Notes: a model not told the origin generated them from the letters alone. A stretch of DNA of 64,000 nucleotides from Chinchilla lanigera (GCF_000276665.1 NW_004955404.1:31853667-31917666); one strand, 5' to 3'. Shown: positions 11,860-24,154, counted from the first letter of the stretch. Numbers and translations are program-made.

Positions 11860-12220
11860 GCAAATCTTAGAATTTTGAGGTTCTGGGCTTTGGGAGCCTG
11901 AGAGGTGTGGCCCTCAGTAGGTGATTAGGTTATAAAAGCTTTTTGCTTGTAAATGGAATTAGTACCTTTGGTTGACAGGCTCATCCTTTTATACTTCCAC
12001 CTTCCCAAATGTATACAGCATTCTTCCCGTCTGGAGGATCACAACGTACCATCTTGGAAACAGAGACTGCAGCCCTCATCAGATAGCAGTCCTGCTTGTA
12101 CCTTGACCTTGGACTTCCTTGGTTCCAGAACCATGAGAAATAAATTTCTATTGTTTAGTAATTACTCAAGCTGTGGTATTTTGTTGTGGCACTGTAAAGG
12201 GAACATGATACCTGCCTGCC
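11860..12220 (+). mobile_element. MLT1/MST-type MaLR LTR, plus strand
   Basis: Motifs GGTGATTAGGTTATAAAAGC, ACCTTGACCTTGGACTTCC, CCAGAACCATGAGAAATAAA and GGTATTTTGTTGTGGCA appear in the order of an old ERVL-MaLR LTR on the plus strand, ending at the polyadenylation-signal region. The 97-codon frame at 11953-12246 falls inside it and is not a gene. The 5' end is uncertain and may lie near 11790. Confidence 0.72.
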
Positions 12221-12249
12221 TCATTTGGTGCCAGAAGTTATTCTAGAAA

Positions 12250-12960
12250 GTAAATGATTTAATCCTGCTTGAATTTTATTGAAATTGTTTTGAATTAATG
12301 GATCAATTTGGAAGAGAGGTGATATATTTATGAGCTTTTCAATTCACAAATATAATATACACTTCTCTTGGTCTTCAATTTTTCTCAACAGTTTTTGTAT
12401 ATGTATAGTGGAGAAATTTAATTGCATTTATTCCTGAGTATTTTATGTTTTGATATTGTAACATTATATAGAAATATAACTTTTATGTCATACTACCTGT
12501 GCATCTCATATTGTTAAATTCATTTTTAAAATTGCAATAAGTTTTATATAGATGATTTTGGATTTTCTACATCAGAGTCTTGACTATGAATAATATATTT
12601 CTATTTCTTGCTTTCTAATCCTTAAAATATTTGCTGTTTTATTGAAAGACAAGGAATCTTGTCTTACTGGCAAGGATTCCTATATGAGAAGATGGATGTC
12701 TCTTTCCTGACTGTGGATGGAAATCTACTATTTTTACCACCAAATACATTTTTCTATAGGTTTTAAAAAATTCCTCCTATCATATCAAGGACTATCAATC
12801 ATTAAACTTATTTATTAATTTCTGTTAATTGCAATTCTGGGTTATTCATTTATCATTACTCATTTATTGTTATCTTTAAGTTCTTTAGTGAAATTTTCTA
12901 TATTTTGAATTGTTTTCTTAAAAATAAAAATGACATTTATTCTAATGTCTGATTATGATA
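12250..12960 (-). mobile_element. Degenerate old L1 ORF2 fragment, antisense
   Basis: ATTTATTCCTGAGTATTTTA, later GAAATATAACTTTTATGTC and a CAAGGAATCTTGTCTTACTG stretch follow the reverse complement of the reverse-transcriptase part of old L1M elements. No open frame survives. The limits are approximate. Confidence 0.55.
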
Positions 12961-12964
12961 ATTT

Positions 12965-14755
12965 TAATAACTGTATCACTGTGGTTCTATTAGTATTTTC
13001 TGTGTTTTTCCTTTATTCTTCTTTTGTCATTTGAGCCTACTTCCAGTAATATTTAGTAGTTTTGCATTGCATACTTGACATTGTGCATAAAAAGTTAAAT
13101 AGCTCTTGAAAATATTATCCTCCTGAGAATTTTTTTCCATAGGAGGCAGTTAGAAAAAAATCTAATCATTCTGATCTAGTTAGGTGATGAGATGAACTGA
13201 GACCCACTTCCAGACAGATCTTTCTGTGGTTTGTTCTTATTACTGGTCTGTTGTAGTTATGCAGTCTTATGTGAAAGCTTGGATGGGTTACCATAACCCC
13301 CCTACCTTCAAGACCTCTGAACTCCTATTTTGACTTCAATGGTCTCTGGGAATGTGCAGCTCTCTTAGCTTTTAGGGATCTTGGAAGAAGCTCTTTCTAC
13401 TTTTTGCACCACTCAGCTAATATGCTCAGCCAAGGACTAATGAGCAAAAGCCAAGTTGAACAGTGGTTTACACATTTCCTTCAGGATATTGGCTCCTTGG
13501 TTCCTGGCTGCTTTAGGGATCCCGTCTCCAAACTTTTGTAATTTAAAGTTTGAAACTTTGAGACACTAAATTCAAATAGTTCAGTTTCTATGCATCATGC
13601 TTTGAGTTGGTAAATGTAGCAAAGCTAAAATGGCAGTGAGCCTGGGCTTTCCCCAGTGTAATCCTTTCTTTCTTGTAGGCTCATCCCTCAAATCAGTATT
13701 CTTCAGTGGCTTTCTGAGGCCTTTGAATAGCTGGTTAGCCCAGGGGCCTCCAACCTCCAGGCCACTGAGCAGTGCTACTTTGCAGCCTCTTTGGAATCAG
13801 GAATTAGGTGAGCATCTGGTAAGGACAGTGTCATCTATAGGTACATCCTCTCCATGTCCCTCGAATTACCACCTGAGCTCTGTTTTCTGTCAGACCAGCA
13901 GTGGCATTAGATTCTCAGGGGAACTCAAATGCTACCATGAACCACACATATGAGGAAGGATCTAGGTTGCACACTCATTTGAATCATCAAGAAACTACCC
14001 TTCCCTCATAATTCCATGGTAAAATTGGTGTCTAAAAGGATGGGGACCTCCAGCTAGTCTTTTGCATTTTATAGACCTTTTGTAGTTGTCCATGGAAAAA
14101 AGTTTGGGTTCATCTAGTTATTTGATTGTTGATATAAATGGAAAATTTCTTTTGTTTCTTAAAATGCAGTGGGCATAAGATCACTTGAGGTGACTAAAAA
14201 ATGTCTTTCTTGGCCCAAGATGTGAAGATTCTAATTTATATCTCCATATTTAACAAGGTGACAGATAATTTTGATAGAGCCCTATAATCTGATGTTAAAA
14301 TCTTTTAAACTCTACTGCCCACCTCTTCTCTTATAGTCAAAGAAGTTTACCTTTTATTAACAACAATGTTAAATAGTAATAAGACAGGTAGCATCAACAT
14401 AAATTTATGAATTTCTCTTTGAGTGATAAGAAAATGTAAAACCCAAGAAATGCAAACTTATCAGGAAAGAAGGATGAGGGAAAATTCTATTTACCAGAGG
14501 TACAAAGCTCCATAGGTTTGAAATTAATAACTAATTAGTCATGAACTTTTCAATGGTAATATTTGGCAGCTACATAGAGATCCATATTTCAGCTACTGGG
14601 ATTCACTCTGCACTAGCCTGCCTTTAATGTAATTATCACTGAATCAATTCACCTTGCATCAAGACATTTTCAGATGAATTCTTTAGTGGTATGGATTTTA
14701 TAACCCCTTTTTATTATGATTTATAAGATGAGAATGTCTAAGGCTGGAATGATTT
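12965..14755. other. No recognisable feature
   Basis: A 107-codon plus-strand frame at 13630-13953 has no known domain and no splice context. The first 500 bases may hold further remnants of old repeats that I could not name. Confidence 0.4.
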
Positions 14756-14758
14756 CCA

Positions 14759-14773
14759 ATCTCTCTCTCTCTC

Positions 14774-14858
<85 letters not shown>
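14759..14858. repeat. (CT)n(GT)n microsatellite
   Basis: About 65 bp of near-perfect CT repeat (to 14826, one CCCT interruption) is followed directly by 16 GT units (14827-14858). Compound CT/GT tracts of this size are usually highly variable in length. Confidence 0.98.
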
Positions 14859-14860
<2 letters not shown>

Positions 14861-14861
14861 A

Positions 14862-16275
14862 GTTTGATTTTGTTTGAGAATTAGGGCAGTTGTATCTCTA
14901 CTGGGCTTTTTCTATCTATAGCCAATATCTCTACATCTTTATTTACTGGTCTGTTAAATGGGAAGGAAAATGCCTAGTGTAAACTTCTATTGAATTCTTT
15001 GAAGGTCATTTGAGGCTATTGTTAGGAAATGTTTAAAATAAATGACACAGGGCTAAAATTTTTATAAGTTATTTAAAAAAATAGATATAGAGGGAGGAAA
15101 ACTCAAGTTTTGCCAGAAGTCATTGTTTGTTCAATATGGCTGATGGAGGTGAATGTTAAAAAATTTCAGTGAAACAGAATGAAATGGGGTTGAGCAGATC
15201 CCAGAGGTCTTGATGGCTAGGCAATCAGTCTTGGGTTTCTATTCATTAGGACATGAAGGTAATTGTCTTATGAAAACAGAGCATTGGCAGGAAGGGAGAA
15301 TATACAGCATTAGGTGTAAAGTGTTTTAGGATATAACAAAAAAATTAAGTATTTATTGGTATAATCCAGATAAGAGAAAATGAGGCTCTGAGCTAGGGAG
15401 TTAAAAGCAAAAATGAGAGGACATTTGAGAAAGGGAAGTTGATGAATGAACCAGTCAGTCCCACATTCGTGAAGGGAGGTGGATGAGAACATTTCTTCGC
15501 TTCTTCTAAGTTTTGAAAACTGGAAGAATTAGTAGGGAACACAGGTGTGGCCCCAAATCTCAAACTTAATCTGCTTTAGTAATTGCTTTTTTGCTATACT
15601 TTTCCAAATGAGATTTTTATGTCTCTAGGCAGTTCCTTTTCTCAAATTGCCATGACATATGTGCATTCATTGTTTAAGAACTACACATATTAGATATTCA
15701 GTAGTATTTCCATACCCCATATTTATGAGCCAACATTCCAATTTCCATGTGTTCACTTTTAAACAAAACACATTTGTAGAATTTTTCTGACACTACATTG
15801 CTTTATATGTGCAAGGACTAAATCTGGAAAAGTTTAACAAATAAATATCCATTTTTTGCAGTTATACACGTGGGATTAACACAGGCAACTCTCATAAATG
15901 TTAATCATCCAACTTCTTGGCCATTAAAGTCTCACCACATTCAGAGGAAGAGGTCACACATGAAGAGGAAGAAGAGAGGCAAGTAAATCATCTCCATACT
16001 GTGCATTGTGTAGCCATTAGATGTTTTGGAAAGAGATATTTATATAAAGAAGAGTTTCCCCCCTACCTCTTCCTCCATAAGACTGTAAAATTTGCTCTGG
16101 CTGAGATGACCCTCCATCTGTGTTCTGGGTTTTCAGGGCTTATGCTCTTGATTACGTTTTGGGTGACTGTTTCATGTCTTTCCCATCCTCTCATATTTCA
16201 GTCAAGTGCTCTCTCTGTATGTTTCAGAAGTGAGACAACCCCACTGCTCACTGAATGTCCATTTTATACTGGTTG
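14862..16275. other. No recognisable feature
   Basis: The 5' part of a 183-codon plus-strand frame (15917-16468) lies here. It runs on into an old DNA-transposon relic and is judged to be chance. Confidence 0.4.
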
Positions 16276-16282
16276 CGTTAGA

Positions 16283-16435
16283 ACAGAGTTTTTCACGGTG
16301 GCCCATAGCTATCAGCAAGAGTCTCACCTGAGAACTTGTTATAAATGCAATTTCTTGGCCTCCAGAGTAGCACTAGTGTGCAGAAGCCTGCTATGGATTC
16401 TGGTAGACTATAAAGTTCAAGCACCATTGTTTAAA
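16283..16435 (+). repeat. hAT-Charlie (MER5-type) DNA transposon remnant
   Basis: Motifs CCTGAGAACTTGTTATAAAT and GCAATTTCTTGGCC match the pattern of the ancient MER5 family (GAACTTGTTAGAAATGCAAA then TTCTCGGGCC). The orientation label follows those motifs. The segment is inside the chance frame at 15917-16468. Confidence 0.55.
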
Positions 16436-16487
16436 CTTACCTTCAATCACAATGTGCCTATCTCTTAGGAATTGCCCACTTTTCTGC

Positions 16488-16612
16488 TGTCAAAACTGTG
16501 ATGTGGAGAAGTAAAGTAGTTTGTCCAAAGTTGAGCAGCTCTAGGATCTCAAAAGCAAGTCTGAAACATACTTCCTTACCTCACCTAACTGACTTTGTAC
16601 CATACATTGATT
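16488..16612 (-). repeat. MIR fragment, antisense
   Basis: TGATGTGGAGAAGTAAAGTA, GTTTGTCCAAAGTTGAGCAG then GCAAGTCTGAAACA follows the reverse complement of the MIR central core (GAGGAAACTGAGGC, AGTTAAGTAACTTGCCCAAG, GTCACACAGCTAG). Confidence 0.55.
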
Positions 16613-16679
16613 GAAGTTTAAATGTAGGCTTGTGCCATAGAAGAGCAAGGCTCAGTCATGACTCCTGATGTTATGTTAT

Positions 16680-17026
16680 TGTCTTCGTTACTTTTCTCTC
16701 GCTGGGACAAAGTATCTGACAGCCAAAATTAAGGAAGGAAAGGTTTGTTTCGCTTACAGTTTGTGGAGGTTTTAGTCCTTACTTGGCAGGTTACAAGGCA
16801 GAGTGGCATATGGCAGAGGGCTACAGCTCATGGCAGCAGAACACAGCAAAAGCAACAAGCACAAAAGGGAGGAATGGCAGCAAGCAGCCTCTTCCTCTCC
16901 CTTACATATGCAAACTGTCCACCCGAGGGCAGGTGTAGTTCTCACATCCATAATCAATCAAACTCTGAAAGCCCACCCCATGACTGCATGAGGCTTTGGG
17001 GGGACACACAGACACAAACCATAACG
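16680..17026 (-). mobile_element. Solo MaLR-type LTR, minus strand, flanked by GTTAT
   Basis: Read on the minus strand it starts near ...GTTATGGTTTGTGTC, contains CCCCCAAAGCCTCATGCAG, and ends with CAAACTGTAAGCGAAACAAA and AGAAAAGTAACGAAGACA. This is the same layout as the two LTRs of the complete element at 55683-57934. The 5-bp sequence GTTAT flanks it at 16675-16679 and 17027-17031, as expected of an LTR element. No internal region is present, so it is a solo LTR formed by recombination. Frames of 61-132 codons across it are artefacts. Confidence 0.85.
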
Positions 17027-17031
17027 GTTAT

Positions 17032-18262
17032 GAACCATTTTGTTCCTTGTGCCTGCTTTCTTCACACCAAAAGTAGGATCATACCTAAAGATCATTCCCA
17101 CTCTCTAGGTGTGTGGGCAAAGGTGCATGAATGTGATCAGTGAGCCAATATGTTAGTGCACAGGGCTGTGAGAAGAAACACTGAGCTATGCTGCGTGACT
17201 GGAAGGATAAATAACTAGAAGATACCGTTTCAAATGAAATCATGCAAATAATAAAATATTATGCTTTGATAAATTGATTTGACTTGTTTTTACAATCTCT
17301 AACAAGTAAATTTCTATTGAATAGCGTTACGAGTTTTCCATGCTTTTTGATGGAATTGAAACATTTGGCCCTACCAGTGAATGAGCCATGGAAAAGTTGG
17401 ATTTTCAGCTCTTAATTCTCAGCAGGTGCCTCTGTCTGTTTCTAGGAGTTACATTTGTTTCTCTTCACTCAAGAGTCCAACATCATGGACTCTCCCAGTG
17501 AAACGCCATGCATGTCATTAATCCCATTCCTCTAAGCAAACTGGCCTCTCTAAGCTTAGCTTTTATTCTTTTTATAAATGTGCTGGAAAACCTCTTAAAT
17601 TGCCAGCTCTGTGCACTAGAAAGAATATTATATATTCTCTACATTACAGCCTTTACCCAGTGTAAAAGTAAGTCATATACAAGCAGGAAGTAATACAACA
17701 AAAGAATAATACGAGAAATCTCATGGAGCAGGGTCTTGTCACCAGAGTTGCTATAAATTCAGGGATTAGACTGAGATGCTTCTGTTAAAAGAATTCATCC
17801 TGAAAGTTGAAAGCCTAGGAGCTGAAGACAGACAGAAAGGAAAGGGAAAGGCACATTATGCAAGGGCAAAGTCTATTTCTTTCAGTCACTCCGTGTCCCT
17901 CCCTCACTCTTCCCTGGTCCTAATCCCTGTGAAACACTGAAATGTTGGTGTGCACATTACGCACATGGTCCTGGAATTGAGGGTTATTACCACTGCACAT
18001 TTTAGTTAGATTTCTGCCCTGTTTTCGGCATACTCAGATTGGGATCTGTATTCTGAGATAAAGGCGTCTCACAGTTCTTTGTAAGCACTACTGACTTGGG
18101 TAAAGTATTAACCTGACTTCATAGGAAAGAAATGATGGGAGTGAGGAAAATGCTAATTGGAGAGAAAGAAGTAGAGATGGGGTTTGAAGCTGGCCTGGAT
18201 CCTTTCAGCTCTGGGAAAGCGTGCAGCTGGGAGGCTCTCCGGGTGCTTTGCTCATCTATATT
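17032..18262. other. No recognisable feature
   Basis: About 1.2 kb with only chance frames. No SINE, LTR or LINE was recognised. Confidence 0.4.
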
Positions 18263-18265
18263 CAG

Positions 18266-18428
18266 TGGCAGTCTGTGTTCCCGACATGAGCGAACTGAAG
18301 AACCTGCAGCCTGTGCCAAGAGCTCCTTCTGAAAGCAATTATCAGGACTTACCATATGATTTCAATTCTTTGTGGACTATAAAAGAGACACTTCACCGTT
18401 TTTTGAAGGAATATGAACAGGAATGCTG
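18266..18428 (+). CDS. Candidate first coding exon, product unknown
   Basis: A weak candidate. The sequence ...CATCTATATTCAG ending at 18265 is a plausible 3' splice site, an ATG follows at 18286 (purine at -3), and the frame is open for 48 codons to a TAG at 18430. A possible 5' splice site GGTAGCT has its GT at 18429-18430, which would replace that stop by splicing. The peptide starts MSELKNLQPVPRAPSESN and ends in FLKEYEQECW; it is rich in charged residues and looks more protein-like than other frames here. I recognise no family. The frame is also open upstream to 18184, so chance is possible. No partner exon was found in the window. Confidence 0.22.
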
Positions 18429-18434
18429 GTAGCT

Positions 18435-19085
18435 TATGCATTATTTAGAGCCTGCCATCTTGTCTTGGTCTCACAAAGGAGAATGACAGCATTGTCACAG
18501 GGTTTTCATGTATGTGGTGGTGGAAATAGAGATGTTGAATGTCATAGCTTCTCTAAATTACCTGTAATCTGGTGACCTATAATTAGCTTGCAGAGAACAT
18601 TAAATGCTCAATTTTTTCACCTATCACTAAAGATAGTTGTCTGGTATCTCATTATATTGAAGAAATCAGATCACTCACACATATGAGAAATATAGTACAA
18701 TGGTAACAAAATTATTAATGCTAGCTTATGACTCATCAGAGTCATGAATATGAAAGTTTAAGGGACATTACATGAACACAGCTGATTCCAGGATTTGACC
18801 CACTCTATTACTGACACATAGAACTTTTTGCTTTGTTCAGAGACATTTTCAGTGAGGAACTTAGAAATTTGGGTAAATTATTACATCATGGCCCCTCTAT
18901 AAAAAGGCGTGGCAAGAACACTGTCTTGTAGCTTAATAGTTCCTTCTCCTTCCTTCTATGTGACCGTTCACGGATCTCTTGACTATTCATGGGAGGAAAC
19001 AGGTCTGAAACCTTTGAGTCAAATCTGGTCTTTTGTTCTGAGCAGTTACTAGGCTTGTTTGCTTCCCTTTGTGTTTTATGCCTCT
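18435..19085. other. No recognisable feature
   Basis: Unique-looking sequence downstream of the candidate exon. It would be intron if that exon is real. Confidence 0.4.
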
Positions 19086-19104
19086 GGAAACTTCAGCCAG
19101 TGTG

Positions 19105-19600
19105 TATCAGGGTTTTCCAGAGAAACAGAACCAATAGAATATGTACAGACATACAAAAGGAGATTTATAGGGGGTATTGGCTTGCATAACTCTGGAAACC
19201 AAAAAGTCCCACAATAAGCCATCTGCTAGCTGGAGAACTAGGAAGATCATGCTGTAATTTTCAGTCTGAAGTTGATGTCCTGAAAAACCAAAGTGAGGAT
19301 GAGGGCATTGTTCATGTAATTTCCAGAGTCTGAAAACCTGATAAATAAGAGCTCTAATCTCAAGGAGTAAATGTATGCCTCAGCTCCAGAAAAGAGAGGA
19401 TTTCCTATTCCTCTGTCCTTTTGTATTGTTGGATGATGCTCACCCATGTTAGTGAGGACATTTTTCTTCAGTCTATTGATTTAAATTCAAGTGTTTTCCA
19501 GAAACACCCTTACAGACCTGCACAGACACAGTATTTTACCATGTATCTAGGTATGCTTTAACTCAGTAGAATTGGAACTTAAAATGAATGCCACATATAT
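19105..19600 (-). mobile_element. Old mammalian LTR-like repeat, antisense
   Basis: It begins TATCAGGGTTTTCCAGAGAA and ACAGAACCAATAGAATATG, and later has CTTCAGTCTATTGATTTAAA and CAGAAACACCCTTACAGAC. This order is typical of an ancient mammalian-wide LTR read in reverse. The copy at 23200-23575 shares the second half. I am confident it is an interspersed repeat, less so of its family (ERVL-related is likely). Confidence 0.6.
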
Positions 19601-19604
19601 CAGT

Positions 19605-20080
19605 TCCCCTATCACTTCTCTAATTCACTCCCTTCCTTCCTCAATTTTTCTTATTCCTAACGGCTTTTTCCTTTCCAATAGAGTGAGTAAGATTTGTATT
19701 GCTAGAATCACCTTTGAACACATACTTGGTTACATCACTGCTCACTAAAATATTTGAAATTATTCTCATTTGCTTCTACAGTATGAACACCTGCGTGTAA
19801 CACCTAGGCTCATCATCCAAAGTATGGCTGTATTTCTTCCTGCTGCATGCTCCAGGCTGGCTGGAATGTAGCATTTCTTATTGACATGCCATGCTTTTGT
19901 TTCAGTAATTTTAAATTTAAATTTAAAAGCTCCTTTAAATTAAAAGCATTGCCTTAATCATTAAGGGTTCAAGTCATAACTACTACTTAACATCTATAGC
20001 ATCTATGGAACAAGAATACTTTCTTAGTGAAAACTGTCTTATTGCTTATGCTCAAATATTTTTCCTTTGAATTTTTGTGT
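19605..20080. other. No recognisable feature
   Basis: AT-rich. A small TTTAAATTTAAA-type palindrome lies at about 19910-19935 and could form a short hairpin. Nothing else. Confidence 0.4.
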
Positions 20081-20535
20081 ATTAGTTATATTTCTCATCA
20101 CAAATTACCACCAAGTTAGTGGCTTAAAATAACACACATGTATTTTCTTCCTAGTTTCTGTAGGTGGAGTTCAAGCACAACCCATCGGAGTCCTCTAAGG
20201 GTTTTATAAACCAACAATCAAAACATCAGCCTCTCTGGGTTCTCCTCTGAAGGCTCACCTGAAAACACATCTGCTTACAAGCTTTTTTAGACTGTGGGCA
20301 GATTTATTTTCTTGAACTTGTGGAACTGGAGGCTGCTTGCTTCTTCAAAGCCAGCAGAGGAGCTCAAGGACTTCAGCAAGATGGGCTCTGTGCTCTTGTA
20401 ATAGTGTCTATGTCAGTAGACATCTTTGCCACCTCCCACTGGCAAGAATCAAACCAAGGACTCTAGGAGAAGGAATGATACAAGCACATTAGCACCGTAA
20501 AAATCATGAGGCCTCTTAGAAGACTGTCTGCTATA
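20080..20535 (-). mobile_element. MLT1-type MaLR LTR, antisense
   Basis: TGTATTAGTTATATTTCTCA, ACAAATTACCACCAAGTTAG and TGGCTTAAAATAACACACAT, then GTTTCTGTAGGTGGAGTTC are the start of an MLT1-like LTR read in reverse. Later AAAGCCAGCAGAGGAGC and a GCAAGAATC-like motif keep the order. It is old and diverged. Confidence 0.68.
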
Positions 20536-20539
20536 CTCT

Positions 20540-21329
20540 GAACTATATTTCTCTTTCTCTTGTGGTGTATATTTTGTTTCTTTTATCTTGAAATGGTCTT
20601 TCTGTTTATTAGCTTTCTAACTTCATGGGTTCAATGAGTATCCATTTATGCTCTACTATGCCTGCTCAATTGGTGCAAACTATATTTAGATTAAATAACT
20701 TATGAATTGTATTGATGATTGATGCTTACATATTTCTTCAGCATCCATGTTTAATGTGTCACAGACGATAAGGCTTTTAAAAAAAGCAGTATGTAATTTA
20801 TTTTGCATTCTACCTAATTAAGAACAAATCAGAATTTAACAATATCCTAAGTACTTAAATTTTATGATTAATATATTCCTGCCCTCAGGATGATGTCAAT
20901 GAGACGAGTTATATGAAAGATGCCTAGATGTACTTGGTTCTCCAGGAATCTCATGATTTGATATCTGGGCACCTGACTGTTCTTATATTTCTTAGATTTA
21001 CTTGAAGCACTGGCTGTTGTGGAAAGCCAACAAACATCTCTGAGAAGAGCACTAGGTAACATGTACTTCTGGACTGAGGGAGCCTGGTTGGTTGTTGCAG
21101 GAAGGTACGGGAGGAGTGCATCTAGGATAAGAATAAGAAAGAAGACAATCCAGTGTTTGCTTTTTCACATTTATGTTGTTTTATTGGTGTTGTACTATTG
21201 CGTTAAGCAAATAATTTAATCAGTCCATAGCAGATTGCATCATAACATCTTTAAGTCTGAACATTTTCTTCCCAATACTTATATCATGCTCAATTTTATT
21301 TGTATGTATTATCATTTTAGTTTTTTTAT
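20540..21329. other. No recognisable feature
   Basis: Two overlapping opposite frames near 20868-21219 are chance. No repeat is recognised. Confidence 0.4.
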
Positions 21330-21334
21330 GTTAC

Positions 21335-21717
21335 TGTTTTAGTTATTCTTCTCTCATTGCTTAGACAAAATACCTGACACCCAATATTAAGTAAGGAAAG
21401 GTTTATTTAGTTCACAGTTTGTGGAGATTTCAGTCCATATTTGGCTGGCTCCAACTCAGGGTGGCATATGGCACAGGAAAATAGTTCAGGGTGGTGGAAG
21501 ATAGCAAAGCAACAAGAGCAAAAGGGAGGGGAGGCAGCAAGCAGCTTCTTTCCCTCCCTTACATTGTATGCAAACTATCCACCCCCGGGTGGGGGTAGCA
21601 CTCACATCCATAATCCCAGCATTGGACTAGGATCAATCAAAAATCTAGAATAGAAGCCTGCCCCATGATTGCATGAGGATTTGGAAGGAGGGGAACATAA
21701 AGACACAAACCATAACA
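21335..21717 (-). mobile_element. Solo MaLR-type LTR, minus strand, flanked by GTTAC
   Basis: Same family and orientation as 16680-17026. It shares ACAAAATACCTGACACCCAA, GGAAAGGTTTATTTAG, a GCAGCAAGCAGCTTC block, TATGCAAACTATCCACCC and ACACAAACCATAACA on the plus strand. The 5-bp GTTAC lies at 21330-21334 and 21718-21722. It carries no internal region. The 70-codon frame inside it is not a gene. Confidence 0.85.
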
Positions 21718-21724
21718 GTTACAA

Positions 21725-23195
21725 TCCAGTGTTTTGTGAAAGGATTTCCCAAGGGGTTTCCATGGGACTCTGGTATTTGATATCTTGAAGGTGTCATACT
21801 GTGTTAAAAATTCTCCTGTCCAAGCAGCTTAAATGACATAAGGAGAGTCCCTTAGAAGTGTACTTTTCACACTTCTAAATATGCTAATAAGTCTTATATG
21901 CATGCAAGAGAAAGTTTTAGGGTGAAACTTCTCTAAAATTAAATTGTTGAGGTATGTGTGTGTATGACAGAGAGTGGCAGGGAGAGGCAGAAAGAGGGAG
22001 AGAGATAGAAAGAGAGAGAGAAGATTTTCAGGTTGTTTAAAAGAATAAGTTTAGCTGACATCATAAATCCTATATTACCTACTACATTGTTTGAAAGGAC
22101 AAATGTTCATCACTGTGTGAATGTGGATGGGGTTAGGGACACTTGTGTGCATTAAAGTAGTATAAGATCCATTTTTAAGCATCCATGTTTACAATTTAAC
22201 TTTGGATAACTGGAGCCAGCTTGTTCATGTGCTAGCTTGAGCCAGCTTGTTTATTCTTTAAAGGGATGAGCCATGGACAGTAGCTATTTGATCAAGTTTC
22301 CTGGAAGTCATTTGGGCAAGTAGTGAAAGTATCAGATTATACATTTTCTGAAACCAGTAACTAAATAGGTCTTATCCACATGTACATATATGGAGTTAAA
22401 TCTAAATATGTTTCAAAACATTCAAGCTACAGAACATTTCTTCTGTAAACTGCCATCATAAAGTGGAACTCCTGTCAATCTGTTTACCAGAAAGAGCATA
22501 GAGCTTTTCTGTAATAGCCAAAAGTTTGCCTTACTAAGTCTGAAGACTGGAGTTTTATAAGCTTGAGATAGATTGTTAAAAAAACAAAAACTCAAACAAC
22601 TATATTTTGTAGAGTATTTACTCTAGAGAATTGTGTTTTTCTTTTAGAGGAGTGAGATGTTTATCATGGGAGGCTGAATTTTTCAATCACCTTTTAAAAA
22701 CTGACTGGCTGAATATAATTTTACTTACTGAATTATAGCTTATAAACTGATATATGAGATGTGAAGATTCACTTAGAGTTTATATAAAGCTTTACTCTTA
22801 TCAGAAGTTCATGTAAGTATATATTAAATGTGGTTTTAAAAAATAATTTAAAAAAACATCATCCTAAAGATGATGGTGAAGTTTTGAAACTAAATAAAGG
22901 AAATGATGGTGATAAACTTAACAGAAATGTTGAAATAAAGCAGACTATATGCCTTGGATAGAAGTTGGAATGGCAAGATAATATATTATAGTTTTAGAAA
23001 TTCTGAATTTGAGAGTAAGTTGGACTTGAAAGTTAAAATATTCTGAAGTCACAGCTCTGAGAATCAAAGCTCTCCAAAAAGTATGAGGAGAAGCGAGAAA
23101 TGTATGTCTATTATTGTCCATCCTGGAAATGTATCAATATACACTGAATAAAAGGATTGAGGAGAACCTGTGAAAGTCTCTTTAGAAAATATGTT
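21725..23195. other. No recognisable feature; GA-rich patch and small local repeat
   Basis: A GA-rich low-complexity patch runs from about 21966 to 22024. The phrase GAGCCAGCTTGTT occurs twice about 26 bp apart near 22212-22250. No gene or named repeat is seen in the rest. Confidence 0.4.
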
Positions 23196-23199
23196 CAAG

Positions 23200-23575
23200 T
23201 AAAATTAAATATATGTTAAGTATGTATTGCCATACACAAGCTGGGTACTCAGAAGACTCAGTGGAATAGTTTGAAGGCCTGAGAGCCAGAGAACTGCTGA
23301 TGTGGGCATCAGTCTGAATCTGAAGACTTGCAAACAGAAATAGTGAGGGCAGAAGATGACTATCCCAGATAGGCAGTCAAGGCCTTGAATTGATTCGATG
23401 AAGCCCACCCACACTGGGGAGGACCACTGGGCTTTACTCATCCCATCAATGAAAATGTTAATCTCTTCTAGCAATACCCTCACAGAGGCAAACAGAAATA
23501 ATGCTGAAATTAGATATATAGGGGTCCTGCGGTCCAGTCTAGTTGACATAAAATTAACCATAACAAGGTTCTTAA
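23200..23575 (-). mobile_element. Old mammalian LTR-like repeat, antisense
   Basis: Motifs AAGGCCTGAGAGCCAGAGAA, GATGAAGCCCACCCACACTG, TGTTAATCTCTTCTAGCAAT and TTGACATAAAATTAACCATA are collinear with the same family as 19105-19600. The last motif is the start of the element on the minus strand. The 118-codon minus frame through it is a chance opening. Confidence 0.65.
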
Positions 23576-23579
23576 GAAA

Positions 23580-24150
23580 AACGTATTGTTAAAAGAACTG
23601 ATGAAAAAATAATGGACTTCCTTGGGCTATTTGATGTCAAAGTTTTATAAAATATATCTCTTATGATTTATTGACATACAAAGATTCTTTGAGAACCTGA
23701 ATCACGGGAATGTAACCAAGCTATCCTATGTACTGGAAAACCCGTACTTCATGCTCTCTCTTCTCAGTGAATGAGCAAATGGGAAGATATTTGGGAGTAC
23801 ATGTGTGTGGTCAGTATTTGGTATTTGGCTGTGATATTAAGAAACAGTATTTTTTCCCTCCACAGTAAAACTACAGTATATACAATGTGTTAATTTGTAG
23901 GTGATATTTGGTAGCAATGATCATTGCAGCTATTGATTCAATGACTACAGCTGAGACTTTTTTTTCTTTTCCTCTTCTGTTCTCTTTTTAATACTTATTT
24001 TGACTGGTACTGAATTTCACGCCAGTGTTAATTAAATTCCAACTTCAACTAATTTATACCAACACATGTGGCAGACACGGAGGTAAATAGTGCATGACCC
24101 TGAGCTCAGAATGACCCAGAGTAGTGTGTTAAATCCAGTGGGAATACGGA
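23580..24150. other. No recognisable feature
   Basis: AT-rich spacer between an LTR-like repeat and a MIR. Nothing is recognised. Confidence 0.4.
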
Positions 24151-24154
24151 GAGG

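Noticed and set aside
15917..16468. 183-codon plus-strand open frame, second longest in the window
   Set aside because: It begins in unique sequence and runs through a MER5-type transposon relic; no domain, no conservation signal that I can see, and no splice context. One such frame is not surprising in 64 kb.
16745..17143. 132-codon plus-strand frame
   Set aside because: It lies mostly inside the solo LTR at 16680-17026, antisense to it. A frame in the related LTR at 21441-21653 reflects the shared LTR sequence, not a gene.
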